NCBI GenBank assembly: GCA_937871285.1
Contig: CALMQS010000029.1
Location: 19,868-83,867, forward strand
Reading direction: 5' to 3'
DNA: 64,000 bases
Origin: an uncultured Sphingobacteriales bacterium
Lineage (GTDB): Bacteria; Bacteroidota; Bacteroidia; Chitinophagales; Chitinophagaceae
This document shows positions 56,324 through 64,000 of the stretch, one piece after another. Position numbers and translations under genes: made by a program. The number at the start of each line of letters is the position of its first letter. The stretch's first letter is position 1. The notes under the pieces were generated by a model. The model saw nothing but the letters and a program-made list of their open reading frames with translations, ran no database searches and was not told the origin of the DNA.

Positions 56324-57337
56324 ATGTTGAATTTAAAACAACGCATCCATATACTCAACCTCCTTCAAAAATACATGACCAGTGAAGATCCTTTTTGGCT
56401 GCAAACCAAAACACTGGCGGCTGAAAGTAACCCGTGGTTTATACCGGAATTCATTGACAAAGCCATTGAATGTATTGCCTGCCGGTTCCTTGAACCACCG
56501 GCACTGCATACATGGATCAGCGGCTATAACATTCCCGAACAAACTTCCCATCCCGCGCAGGTAGGTATTACAATGGCAGGTAATATTCCCCTGGCAGGCT
56601 TCCATGATTTTTTATGCTGCTTTGTATGGGGGCATAAACAAACCATAAGGCTGTCTTCCAAAGACAATGTGCTTTTAAAACACCTGGCTGAAAAGATGAT
56701 CTCCTGGGATGACCTGGTAGCTGAATATATTAATTTCGCGGATATGCTTAAGGGCTGCGATGCATATATAGCTACCGGCTCCAATAATACCGCCAGGTAT
56801 TTTGAATATTATTTCAGGAAATATCCTCATATTATCAGGAAGAACCGGACTTCCGTGGCCATATTGAATGGCAAGGAGGATAGAAAAGACCTTGAAAAGC
56901 TGGCGGATGATGTTTACCTGTATTTTGGGTTGGGATGCAGAAATGTGACTAAAATATTTGTGCCGGCCGGCTATGATTTTTTACCGATGCTGGAAGCATT
57001 TAATAAATACAGCAGGCTGATCGAAAATCATAAATACAAACACAATTATGATTTTAACCTAACGGTGCAACTATTGAACCAGCAGTTCTATATGACCAAC
57101 GGATCTGTTATCTTATCGGAAAACCCTTCTGTTTTTTCGCCAATAAGCCAGTTGCATTATGAATTTTATACCAACCCGGAAGATATATATAAAGGCCTGA
57201 ACCCCGAGGAAATTCAATGCATTTCCGGTTCAGGAAAAACGGCTTTGGGCACAGCCCAATGTCCCGGCTTAACCGACTACCCGGACGGAATTGATACGAT
57301 GCTGTTTTTACAACAGCTTACCGGGAAATATGGATGA
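56324..57337 (+). CDS. Acyl-CoA reductase (LuxC-like)
   Basis: NAD(P)H-dependent reductase of the LuxC/aldehyde dehydrogenase superfamily that converts acyl-CoA to an aldehyde. The 337-residue protein has GITMAGNIPLAGFHDFLCCF, IRLSSKDNVLL, the Asn-rich ATGSNNTARYFEYYFRKYPH and LGCRNVTKIFVP with the expected active-site Cys. It has no lux-type neighbours; Bacteroidota often have this gene beside the ferredoxin. The aldehyde's use is not evident. Confidence 0.88.
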   Translation: MLNLKQRIHILNLLQKYMTSEDPFWLQTKTLAAESNPWFIPEFIDKAIECIACRFLEPPALHTWISGYNIPEQTSHPAQVGITMAGNIPLAGFHDFLCCFVWGHKQTIRLSSKDNVLLKHLAEKMISWDDLVAEYINFADMLKGCDAYIATGSNNTARYFEYYFRKYPHIIRKNRTSVAILNGKEDRKDLEKLADDVYLYFGLGCRNVTKIFVPAGYDFLPMLEAFNKYSRLIENHKYKHNYDFNLTVQLLNQQFYMTNGSVILSENPSVFSPISQLHYEFYTNPEDIYKGLNPEEIQCISGSGKTALGTAQCPGLTDYPDGIDTMLFLQQLTGKYG

Positions 57338-57509
57338 ATTCATTCCTGTTGCTTTTGCAATCATCTAACATTCCTTAACATTTTTATTACGTATTCCTTC
57401 GTAATTTCACAGCCATTCTTTGAAATACAAAGCATTTTTTAACCCATTTGTTAAGCCTGTCGCGACGAAATGTCATTTTATCCGCAGTTTATTTACTAAA
57501 GGCATAGCA

Positions 57510-57538
57510 TTTGATGGATAAGGGAATGTGTATTTTTG
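57510..57538 (+). promoter_or_regulatory. Promoter upstream of htrA
   Basis: TTTG at 57510-57513 and TATTTTTG at 57531-57538 are 17 bases apart, near the expected spacing. The ATG at 57569 is 30 bases downstream. Confidence 0.5.
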
Positions 57539-57568
57539 GAATTCATTACGAATAAAATTCAAATACAG

Positions 57569-59074
57569 ATGAAACTTAAACAAATTGTATTTACCGTGCT
57601 GATAAGCGCCGCTACCGCCGTGGGGGTAATGTATGCTTACAACACTTTTGTTCCGAAGCCGGTGGCTATCCAGGATGGGGTAAAGATCCCTGCTAATTAT
57701 GCAGGTTTATTTAATGGTAATAATATACCCGGCCCTGTAGACTTTGAACAACCTTCTAAAATTGCAGTACCCGCGGTAGTTCATATTACCACAGTAATAG
57801 GCAAAGCCGAAGCCAGCAATAACCTGCCACGTAAAAGCAATCCCTTCAGGGGGCTGGTACCCGATGACTTTTTTGATGACTTTTTTGGTAACGGTCCTAA
57901 TATGCGCAGCATTCCGCAGCGGGCTTCGGGTTCGGGCGTTATTGTAAGCCAGGACGGCTACATCATTACCAATAACCACGTAATTGACGGCGCCAGTGAA
58001 ATTAAAGTAGGGCTGAACAATAAAACCAGCTATACAGCAAAAGTGATTGGTGCAGACGCAAGCAGCGATCTTGCCGTGCTAAAGATTGATGCAAAGAACC
58101 TGCCTTTTTTATTATACGGTAATTCCGATAATGTTCAGGTAGGACAATGGGTACTGGCTATTGGCTATCCGTTAAACCTCGAAACTACAGTAACAGCAGG
58201 GATCATAAGCGCCAAAGGAAGAACGTTAGGCTTAAACGCCCGCAGGAGCCAGACACCGATAGAATCATTTTTACAAACAGACGCGGCCGTTAACCAGGGA
58301 AACAGCGGCGGGGCGCTTGTTAATACCAATGGAGAGCTGGTGGGCATTAATTCTGCCATAGCCTCTCCTACCGGATCATACGCCGGCTACTCTTATGCCA
58401 TACCGGTGAATATTGTTAAAAAGATAGTAAACGACCTGATCCAGTTTGGCACCGTGCAGAGGGCGTATCTGGGTATAAGCTATTTGCCGGATGAAGCGCC
58501 TGATTCCGAAAAAGAAAAAGTAGGTTATAAATCCGGACAAGGTGTATATGTAAGAGAGGTGGCTAAAGATGGCGCCGCTGCGGCTGCCGGCATTAAGTCG
58601 GGCGACTATATCAGCAAACTTAACGGTGTTCCTCTAACATCAGGGAATGATATGGTAGAAAAGATTGCAAGACTGAAGCCCGGCGATAAAGTTTCTGTTG
58701 CTTATTTGAGAAACGGAAAAGAAACCGTTACTACCCTTACCCTTAAAAACAAAACCGGTACTTACGATATTGTAAGAACTTCGGTATTGGATGATTTTGG
58801 AGTTGACTTTGCAACGCTGGATAAGAAGAAAGCTGCTGAATACGGGCAAACCGGGGGCGTAATAGTAAAGAAGATAAATCCCGGCGGCCTGATAGACGCG
58901 CAAACAAGAATGCGCGACGGCTTTATTATTCTACGGGTAAACGATAAACCTGTAGCTACTATTGACGAATTGTCGGACGCCATTCAGAAAGCAGGAGACA
59001 ATATAAAATTAGACGGCTTTTACCCTGGTTTTGAAGGGTTATATACCTACAATATCAGTAAAGAAGCTCAGTAA
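57569..59074 (+). CDS. htrA: DegP/HtrA-family periplasmic serine protease
   Basis: Degrades misfolded envelope proteins. The 501-residue protein has an N-terminal membrane/signal segment (about residues 5-25), a trypsin-like domain with the catalytic triad His137 (NNHVIDG), Asp167 (SSDLAVLKID) and Ser246 (NQGNSGGALVN), and two PDZ domains (about 310-385 and 405-490). ATG at 57569 is chosen; a TTG at 57536 overlaps the promoter element. It is followed by a strong terminator. Confidence 0.95.
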   Translation: MKLKQIVFTVLISAATAVGVMYAYNTFVPKPVAIQDGVKIPANYAGLFNGNNIPGPVDFEQPSKIAVPAVVHITTVIGKAEASNNLPRKSNPFRGLVPDDFFDDFFGNGPNMRSIPQRASGSGVIVSQDGYIITNNHVIDGASEIKVGLNNKTSYTAKVIGADASSDLAVLKIDAKNLPFLLYGNSDNVQVGQWVLAIGYPLNLETTVTAGIISAKGRTLGLNARRSQTPIESFLQTDAAVNQGNSGGALVNTNGELVGINSAIASPTGSYAGYSYAIPVNIVKKIVNDLIQFGTVQRAYLGISYLPDEAPDSEKEKVGYKSGQGVYVREVAKDGAAAAAGIKSGDYISKLNGVPLTSGNDMVEKIARLKPGDKVSVAYLRNGKETVTTLTLKNKTGTYDIVRTSVLDDFGVDFATLDKKKAAEYGQTGGVIVKKINPGGLIDAQTRMRDGFIILRVNDKPVATIDELSDAIQKAGDNIKLDGFYPGFEGLYTYNISKEAQ

Positions 59075-59096
59075 GATAATAATTTTGTAAAAGGTA

Positions 59097-59134
59097 AAAT
59101 GTTCCGGAAATAATATCCCGGGACATTTTTTTTT
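59097..59134 (+). terminator. Terminator of htrA
   Basis: ATGTTCCGG and CCGGGACAT form a nine-base stem with one T-G pair, followed by a nine-base T-run. It sits 23 bases after the htrA stop. The rest of the gap to 59407 contains phrase-like text (GCCACAAAGGCACAAGG) and no gene. Confidence 0.88.
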
Positions 59135-59407
59135 ACTAAGGGTAACCCATTAAGTGAAAAGAACTATCGGGTGATTTTGCCACAAAGGCACAAGGTAACC
59201 AGCGAAAGCGCTTTGTGGCTATTGCTTTTTTATGATCGTCTTCCTCTTTGCGTTCGCTGCCTGCCCGCTGTTTGAACAGTCGGGCGTGAAATCCTTACCA
59301 GTATGAACAGGATAAACCGGTAACTGTGCAAAAGCGAAAAATTGGGATGCACCCCAACCTGCCAAAAGCTCAGAAAAAAAATATACTTTCGTAGATATCC
59401 ATTAACA

Positions 59408-61204
59408 ATGATGAACCCGGATTTGCCGAACAGCAGCAAAAGAAGTTATTTTTTACAGGAATTGTCTCTGCGGCAGCGTATCCCTTTACTGATCTGCATT
59501 TTGTTATGCAGTGTGATAGCCATCTTCAGCCTCATATCCTATATCAGCTTCAGAAACCTTGAGATGAAAGCAGGCAAAATACGGCTTATGAGCCTTGCTT
59601 CACAGGCCGGCACTATGATAGCCGAATCACTGAAGGAAGTTATCGCTGATACCCAGGGAACCCTCCCCGAAAAAGCATTGCAGCAGTATTTAAAGAATGA
59701 TACAGCAGATTCAAAAAACGCTATACTGATGCTGCTGCAACGCATAGGTGATGACGGCTCATCGGTTTACGCGGAATTACGGGACAGCAGCTTTCATATC
59801 CTGCTGGGAGCCGGAAAGGCTCCGGGTTACCGGCCACATAGCCTCAGCCTGTTAGCAGATGCTTCTTTAAATAAATCCGACAGCAGGTCCGGCAATATTT
59901 ACCAGATCAATGATTCTATTTATTATCCCGTTATCATTCCTGTTACGGATGACAAAAAGGTGATCGGTTATATTGCCCGGTATCACTTGGTGAAAATTAC
60001 TTCTAAATTAATAGAACAGTTTTCGAAGCTTGCCGGCAGAGGGGCGGCGCTTTATGTAGGCAATAAAGACGGAAGCCTTTGGACCGACCTGGTGCGCCCG
60101 GTACCCTATCAGCTTCCTGTAAGCGAGTTCAGTAAAGAAAAAACTTTTGAATATACACAAAGCGGCAATAACAAATTTATCGGTACCGCGCAATATATAC
60201 CGGGTACGCCCTGGGTGGTTGTGCTGGAATTTCCGCACCAGGCTTTTTCGCAATCTTCAAAGCAATTTTTTAACTGGCTTATTATTGCAGGGCTTATCCT
60301 TATCGGGGGCGGCATTGCAGCAGCATGGATAATGAGCCGCCACCTTACCCGGCCGCTGAATACCTTAACGGCTGCTGCTGAAGCCATTGCCGAAGGTAAT
60401 TATATGTCGAATGTGGTGGTTCGCGGCGATGATGAAGTGGGCAAATTAGAACGTTCCTTTAATGTGATGTCTGCAAAGCTGAAAGCCGCGCAACATGTAA
60501 TGGAACAGCAAATCCTTGAAGCCAAACAGATGAATGAACAGTTGCGTAACCTTTCCGCCCATATGGAAAATGTTCGCGAAGAAGAACGCCTGCACATTGC
60601 ACGGGAAATGCATGACGAACTGGGCCAGTTGCTAACAGGATTTAAAATGGAGGTATATCTCTTAAAAAGAAAGCTGGCAGGTGAGGCCGATGCGGGTATA
60701 GCGGAAAAGATCCGTTCCTTAGAAAATGCGGCAGGTGAAGCAATACAATTTGTGCGAAGACTGTCATCCGAATTGCGCCTGGGCCCCTTAGAAGACCTGG
60801 GATTAGTTGCAGCATTAGAGTGGTATTGCGGGGAGTTTACCAAACGATACCATATTCCTGTTACCTTTAAAAGCTCTGTTACCAACCTGCAGGCCCCGCC
60901 GCTGATCAATACAGGATTGTTTCGTATTTACCAGGAATCACTTACTAACGTAGCCCGTCATGCCAATGCCACACATGTGGAAGTTAGCTTCAATATTATT
61001 AATGACCATTGCGCTCTTATTATAAAGGATAATGGCAAGGGGTTTAATGCCAGGACCTCTGAAAAAAGAAAAACGCTTGGTTTGCTTGGGATGAATGAAA
61101 GAGCCATGATGATCGGAGGCGCGCTGAAAATTACGTCTGCTAAAGACAAGGGTACTGTTGTTGAAATAACCGTTCCGGTTACCAAAGAAACAACGCATAT
61201 ATGA
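59408..61204 (+). CDS. HAMP-containing sensor histidine kinase (NarX/DegS-like, HisKA_3)
   Basis: Two-component sensor of 598 residues. It has two membrane helices (about residues 25-50 and 290-312), a periplasmic sensor region between them, a HAMP domain (about 313-370, LTRPLNTLTAAAEAIAEGNY), the HisKA_3 dimerisation box with the phosphoaccepting His402 (AREMHDELGQLL), and a HATPase_c domain with NVARHANATHVEV and IKDNGKGF. No response-regulator gene is next to it. The ligand is unknown. Confidence 0.93.
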   Translation: MMNPDLPNSSKRSYFLQELSLRQRIPLLICILLCSVIAIFSLISYISFRNLEMKAGKIRLMSLASQAGTMIAESLKEVIADTQGTLPEKALQQYLKNDTADSKNAILMLLQRIGDDGSSVYAELRDSSFHILLGAGKAPGYRPHSLSLLADASLNKSDSRSGNIYQINDSIYYPVIIPVTDDKKVIGYIARYHLVKITSKLIEQFSKLAGRGAALYVGNKDGSLWTDLVRPVPYQLPVSEFSKEKTFEYTQSGNNKFIGTAQYIPGTPWVVVLEFPHQAFSQSSKQFFNWLIIAGLILIGGGIAAAWIMSRHLTRPLNTLTAAAEAIAEGNYMSNVVVRGDDEVGKLERSFNVMSAKLKAAQHVMEQQILEAKQMNEQLRNLSAHMENVREEERLHIAREMHDELGQLLTGFKMEVYLLKRKLAGEADAGIAEKIRSLENAAGEAIQFVRRLSSELRLGPLEDLGLVAALEWYCGEFTKRYHIPVTFKSSVTNLQAPPLINTGLFRIYQESLTNVARHANATHVEVSFNIINDHCALIIKDNGKGFNARTSEKRKTLGLLGMNERAMMIGGALKITSAKDKGTVVEITVPVTKETTHI

Positions 61205-61305
61205 GCAACAGGATGCTATTAAAATAACTGTTCCGGCTCACCGATCCCCCAACTCTTTCCTATTTCAGGCATCAGGTTTGTAACTGATCTATTAAAATAA
61301 TATTT

Positions 61306-62040
61306 ATGAAATTTTTTATCTTCTCTTTCCTCCTGGCTATCGCCCTGCCATCTGTTGCCCAGCAGGAAAATGATCATCCCATGCATAACAGGGAAAAGAT
61401 GGCACGTTATCTTCCTTCGTTTACCCGCAGCTTAGGCGGCAGCTTCCAGCAGTTTAAGGGATTGAATGCCCGTGTGGCAAATTTACCCCAATATGAACAT
61501 TTAAAAGATTATACGGCTACCCTTGGGTTAGGCTGGATGAAAGAAAAGAACCGGCTCATTTCAGACATGGGCATTGTATTAGGCAGCAGCATGAGCGGCC
61601 ACAGGGATGAAAAAAGCAGCACCATACGCTATATTGGCTTCAATGCCAACGCCGGCTATGATGTATTGAAAAATGAAAAGATAACCTTATATCCTTTGGC
61701 GGGTATTGGATTCCAGGCATACCAGGCCATTTTTTATAAAGATAATTCCGGGATAGATTTTGATGATGTTTTATCATCGCCTGCCGTTCAAAACAGCATT
61801 AATCCGGTAAAATTCAATAATCATTTCTGGGTATACCGCCTGGGAGCAGGTGTGTCTTTTACCTCACCCAAATATCCATCCAGCTCCATAGGCCTGCAGG
61901 CCGGCTATACCGGGAGCTTTCAGAAAAGGGCATGGCGAAGCAGGGAAAATCAATCATTGCGTAATGCGCCCAAAGACAGGATCTCGCAGTTCTATATCAG
62001 CCTTATTCTTACCAGCAAACCCTGGATGATGATGAAATAA
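61306..62040 (+). CDS. Secreted protein, probable outer-membrane beta-barrel, unknown function
   Basis: No named family recognised. The 244-residue protein has a signal peptide (KFFIFSFLLAIALPSVAQQ) followed by a pattern of alternating strands with aromatic ends (YTATLGLGWMKEKN, IRYIGFNANAGYDVL, FWVYRLGAGVSFTS, GLQAGYTGSFQKR) and a C-terminal strand FYISLILTSKPW. This is typical of small Bacteroidota outer-membrane barrels. It follows the sensor kinase gene by 101 bases on the same strand. Confidence 0.75.
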   Translation: MKFFIFSFLLAIALPSVAQQENDHPMHNREKMARYLPSFTRSLGGSFQQFKGLNARVANLPQYEHLKDYTATLGLGWMKEKNRLISDMGIVLGSSMSGHRDEKSSTIRYIGFNANAGYDVLKNEKITLYPLAGIGFQAYQAIFYKDNSGIDFDDVLSSPAVQNSINPVKFNNHFWVYRLGAGVSFTSPKYPSSSIGLQAGYTGSFQKRAWRSRENQSLRNAPKDRISQFYISLILTSKPWMMMK

Positions 62041-62200
62041 ATAGCAGGGTGCAGTTGCTATTATAATGTGGCGTTATAAAGGTGTTCCGGTTTAAAAATT
62101 TAAAGAACCTTAATTCTTTCTACATAATTTATAGCTGTAAAGCTTTAGCCGGCCAGGTTCATTGCCCGGGCGTTTATTTTTTGCATGGATTTTAAAGCTA

Positions 62201-62238
62201 CTTTTATGGCAAACAAATACTTTTATGGCAAACAAAAA
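62201..62238 (+). repeat. 19-base tandem duplication at the start of the histone-like gene
   Basis: CTTTTATGGCAAACAAATA is followed at once by CTTTTATGGCAAACAAAAA, so the start codon is present twice, at 62206 and 62225. They are in different frames: the first opens a 17-codon frame that overlaps the gene start and ends with TGA at 62257-62259. Confidence 0.85.
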
Positions 62239-62569
62239 AAAAGCCGCCCGCGGGCATGAACAAACGCTGCTGGAAAAAATTGGCGAAACAGCAGGTGAGT
62301 TGAAGGACACGGTAGCAGCAGGCACCACTGCACTGATTCAAACAGTTAAAGAAAAAATCAGCAACGCTAAAAAAGCGGCGGCGAAAAAAGCGGCGCCCGT
62401 TAAGAAAGCTGCGAAAAAGTCCGTTAAGAAGGTAGCCAAAAAGGTTTCGGCTGCGGTAAGTAAAACGCCGCCTGCCGCCGGAAAGGCTGCAAAGAAGCTG
62501 GCAAAAAAAGTAACCGTTAAGAAAAAAGCGGTCCTGAAAAAAATCAGCAAAGCGGCAAAGAAAAAATAA
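62225..62569 (+). CDS. Lysine/alanine-rich histone H1-like DNA-binding protein
   Basis: A 114-residue basic protein. The first 45 residues are more mixed (LLEKIGETAGELKDTVAAG), the rest is a run of AAKK, KKAA and VKK units as in bacterial histone H1-like proteins (Hc1/AlgP type). It should bind DNA non-specifically and compact the nucleoid. The start at 62225 is favoured because the mature frame follows it directly; the upstream copy of the start lies out of frame. The low-complexity sequence makes homologue detection uncertain. Confidence 0.75.
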   Translation: MANKKKAARGHEQTLLEKIGETAGELKDTVAAGTTALIQTVKEKISNAKKAAAKKAAPVKKAAKKSVKKVAKKVSAAVSKTPPAAGKAAKKLAKKVTVKKKAVLKKISKAAKKK

Positions 62570-62804
62570 GCAGTATTCAACCCTATTCCCCTGCTTTTTG
62601 CTTTTTATGCCTCCATCACATGCCGTTTAAAGCGATAAACCACTAAATTCTGCTGGCAGCACTTTTTAAGCACTTATCTACGCGGGATCATCTATAAAAA
62701 AATTATTTGTTCTCATGAGCGTTACTATTTAAATTGTAAAGGTGTTTTAACCCGTGTCTCGCCAAACCCTGTGGCTGAGGAGGCGAACGCATTAATAGCA
62801 GGTT

Positions 62805-63154
62805 ATGGAAAACATCAGGCTAACATCACTCACGCATCGTGGCAAAGCATGTATAACACTGCATTTTGCATTAGACCTTACCATTAATAAAATTTTAAAA
62901 GCATTACCCTGCGCTGCATGGAGCAAAACCCACAGGTGCTGGTATATTCCTTTGCAGGAAGCTGATTATAAAGCGTTTCAGCAATCGGTAAGCGGCGTGG
63001 CCACTTCAGATACCACCGCCATACGGGTAAAGATTTATTGGGTCATTTTAATATAAGAACTACTGAGCGCTATTTACATGTAAGCAAAAAGCAATTAGTA
63101 AATATTATTAGTCCGTTTGATGATTTATGGAAGAAAAACGAGGTAGAATGGTAA
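62805..63154 (+). pseudogene. Tyrosine recombinase (integrase) with a deleted centre
   Basis: The first part (62805-63027) encodes the N-terminal arm of a Bacteroidota tyrosine recombinase (RLTSLTHRGKACITLHFALD, then AWSKTHRCWYIPLQ). After 63028 a shift of one frame continues with the C-terminal end of the same family: KDLLGHFNIRTTERYLHVSK with the catalytic Tyr, ending SPFDDLWKKNEVEW and TAA at 63154. The roughly 200 residues between, which should hold the Arg-Lys-His-Arg residues, are absent. The gene therefore looks like an internal deletion plus frameshift and cannot be active. The gap 62570-62804 before it holds nothing recognisable. Confidence 0.8.
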
Positions 63155-63280
63155 AACGGATTGTACTAATAACAATACAGCATGTATAACGTTAAAGAAT
63201 TCATTTACAACACCATTTTTTTTAGGGCAATAGCGTCTTATAGCATAAATTTACGCGTTATGCGGCATTTTAAGACGACC

Positions 63281-63802
63281 ATGAAACAGACAATTTACAT
63301 ATCGACAATCATCTTTGCTTTGACAATAGTTTCATGCGACCGAATTAAAAATAAGGGACAAGAACTAGCCGAAAAGACAGAGAAAAAAGTTAAAGACAAA
63401 TCAAAAGACTTTGTTGACAAAGTTGTTCCACATTTTGACGCTTACAAACCTGACACAAAATTTAATAAAGAACGCTTCAAGGACTTTTTAAAAGTTGACC
63501 TCACGCCTGACATCAAAAATATTTATTGCTTTGACGATGCAATCGGTATTGACGCAGATTATATGTTTTCATTTAACTGCGACACGACAACGGCAAGAAA
63601 AATAATTGAAAAGCACCAACTAAAACTTGACAAAGAAACGACTGACTATGCATTTGGACTTCAACACGACTTTGACTGGTGGGACAAGAAAAAAATTGAG
63701 AAGTTGGACTTGTATAGCTGGCAAGGCGACCGTCAATACTTTAAATACTTTTGGTACGACAAGACAGAACAAAAGGCTTACTATTTCGACTTTGACATGT
63801 AA
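63281..63802 (+). CDS. Small lipoprotein of unknown function, foreign codon use
   Basis: A 173-residue protein starting MKQTIYISTIIFALTIVSC with a lipobox Cys at 19, then a Lys/Glu-rich amphipathic region (about 25-50) and an Asp/Phe/Tyr-rich C-terminal half (FGLQHDFDWWDKKK, YFKYFWYDKTEQKAYYFDFD). Asp is coded by GAC in 22 of 24 cases, unlike the neighbouring genes, which favour GAT. An ATG at 63260 lies further upstream in the same frame, but the lipobox fits best from 63281. Probably acquired by transfer. Function is unknown. Confidence 0.75.
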   Translation: MKQTIYISTIIFALTIVSCDRIKNKGQELAEKTEKKVKDKSKDFVDKVVPHFDAYKPDTKFNKERFKDFLKVDLTPDIKNIYCFDDAIGIDADYMFSFNCDTTTARKIIEKHQLKLDKETTDYAFGLQHDFDWWDKKKIEKLDLYSWQGDRQYFKYFWYDKTEQKAYYFDFDM

Positions 63803-63818
63803 TATGAAAGAAAAACGA

Positions 63819-63954
63819 CCGCATAACACGGGTTTTGCGTCAGGCGGGCCGAAGTGCAAAATTCAACAGCAGGCTTTCAATTGAACATTAGTAATAAATT
63901 GGACTTTTGCGCTTCGATTTCCCGCCCGAACGCAAAGCCCTTACCCGTTATTGG
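63819..63954 (+). repeat. Large imperfect palindrome (attC-like)
   Basis: Left arm: ATAAC, CGGGT, TTTGCGT, GGCGGG, GAAG and GCAAAA (63823-63861). The right arm carries their complements in reverse order (63905-63951, ending GTTAT). The arms differ by several short insertions, and the loop is about 43 bases. Long arms with a few unpaired bases and AAC/GTT ends are the pattern of attC recombination sites. Beyond it (63955-64000) the window ends without a gene. Confidence 0.6.
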
Positions 63955-64000
63955 AAATTGCTTGCAGCCCTTCAAGTGTTCAGGAGCCGGTTGCCCGCCC

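Larger units (their letters stand above)
63257..63954 (+). mobile_element. Putative integron-like gene cassette with attC-like end
   Basis: The segment starts with GTTATGCGG at 63257-63265 and ends with a long imperfect palindrome that begins CCGCATAAC at 63819-63827, the exact complement of the start word. It holds one small lipoprotein gene with unusual codon use. The arrangement (one gene, then a large palindrome) resembles an integron cassette, but no integron integrase of the IntI type is in the window, so this is an inference. Confidence 0.45.

Noticed and set aside
63184..63262. A second attC-like palindrome before the cassette gene
   Set aside because: ATAACG near 63186 and CGTTAT near 63256 pair, but the arms between are too weak to claim a site; kept only as a hint.
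1..64000. tRNA, rRNA, tmRNA or RNase P RNA genes
   Set aside because: No cloverleaf with the T-loop GGTTCGAATCC pattern and no rRNA-like segment was seen in the gene-free stretches.

Overview
The window is a chromosomal segment of a Bacteroidota bacterium, most likely in the Chitinophagaceae/Chitinophagales. The evidence is a SusC/SusD pair with its ECF sigma and FecR regulator, a GlmU paralogue of the Bacteroidota type, a zinc-less L31 protein, an FtsK-LolA pair, DUF2851 and OsmC proteins, the futalosine-pathway gene mqnA, and promoters of the TTTG / TAnnTTTG type. I found no rRNA, tRNA, CRISPR array, prophage or intact insertion sequence. About 56 genes or gene remnants are supported.

Layout. 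0-8.6 kb: DNA repair (ung) and envelope biogenesis (plsC, lptD, an amidase, an MlaD/MCE protein and an OstA/LptA-like protein). 8.6-11.8 kb: a three-gene glycan set (glycosyltransferase, methyltransferase, flippase). 11.9-13.8 kb: tpiA with a GlmU-like gene. 14.0-23.1 kb: a nutrient-uptake locus (ECF sigma, FecR, SusC with STN domain, SusD, and a 634-residue Tat-type lipoprotein of unknown function). 23.3-42.2 kb: housekeeping genes (rpmE2, terC, mqnA, purB, ribH, pdhA, recF, cysM-cysE, a desaturase, lipA, osmC, rhlE, gcdH, aroK). 42.4-50.2 kb: ftsK, lolA, ubiX, a thioredoxin-like protein, a gene-free stretch with repeated hairpins, dprA and guaB. 50.5-55.8 kb: a CapD-like dehydratase, rhodanese, PASTA protein, ddl and a lipoprotein gene broken by a stop codon. 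55.9-62.6 kb: ferredoxin, acyl-CoA reductase, HtrA protease, a sensor kinase, an outer-membrane protein and a lysine/alanine-rich histone-like protein. 62.8-64.0 kb: a tyrosine-recombinase gene with its centre deleted, then a compositionally foreign lipoprotein gene closed by a large attC-like palindrome.

How genes fit together. LptD, the LptA-like protein, MlaD, PlsC and LolA all serve the outer membrane. GlmU-like, Ddl, the amidase and the PASTA protein touch peptidoglycan precursors or the wall. PdhA and LipA belong to the pyruvate dehydrogenase system. CysE makes the substrate of CysM. MqnA and the UbiX-like protein are both compatible with menaquinone synthesis by the futalosine route.

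Most unusual points: (1) a degenerate A/T-rich sequence family that fills the space directly upstream of several genes, always in the orientation of the downstream gene; (2) a 619-base gene-free stretch before dprA with two near-identical hairpin elements and a third partial copy; (3) an integron-like cassette at the right end beside an internally deleted recombinase; (4) a lipoprotein gene in which TGA replaces an expected Trp codon while the downstream frame stays open; (5) the unknown Tat lipoprotein beside SusCD.
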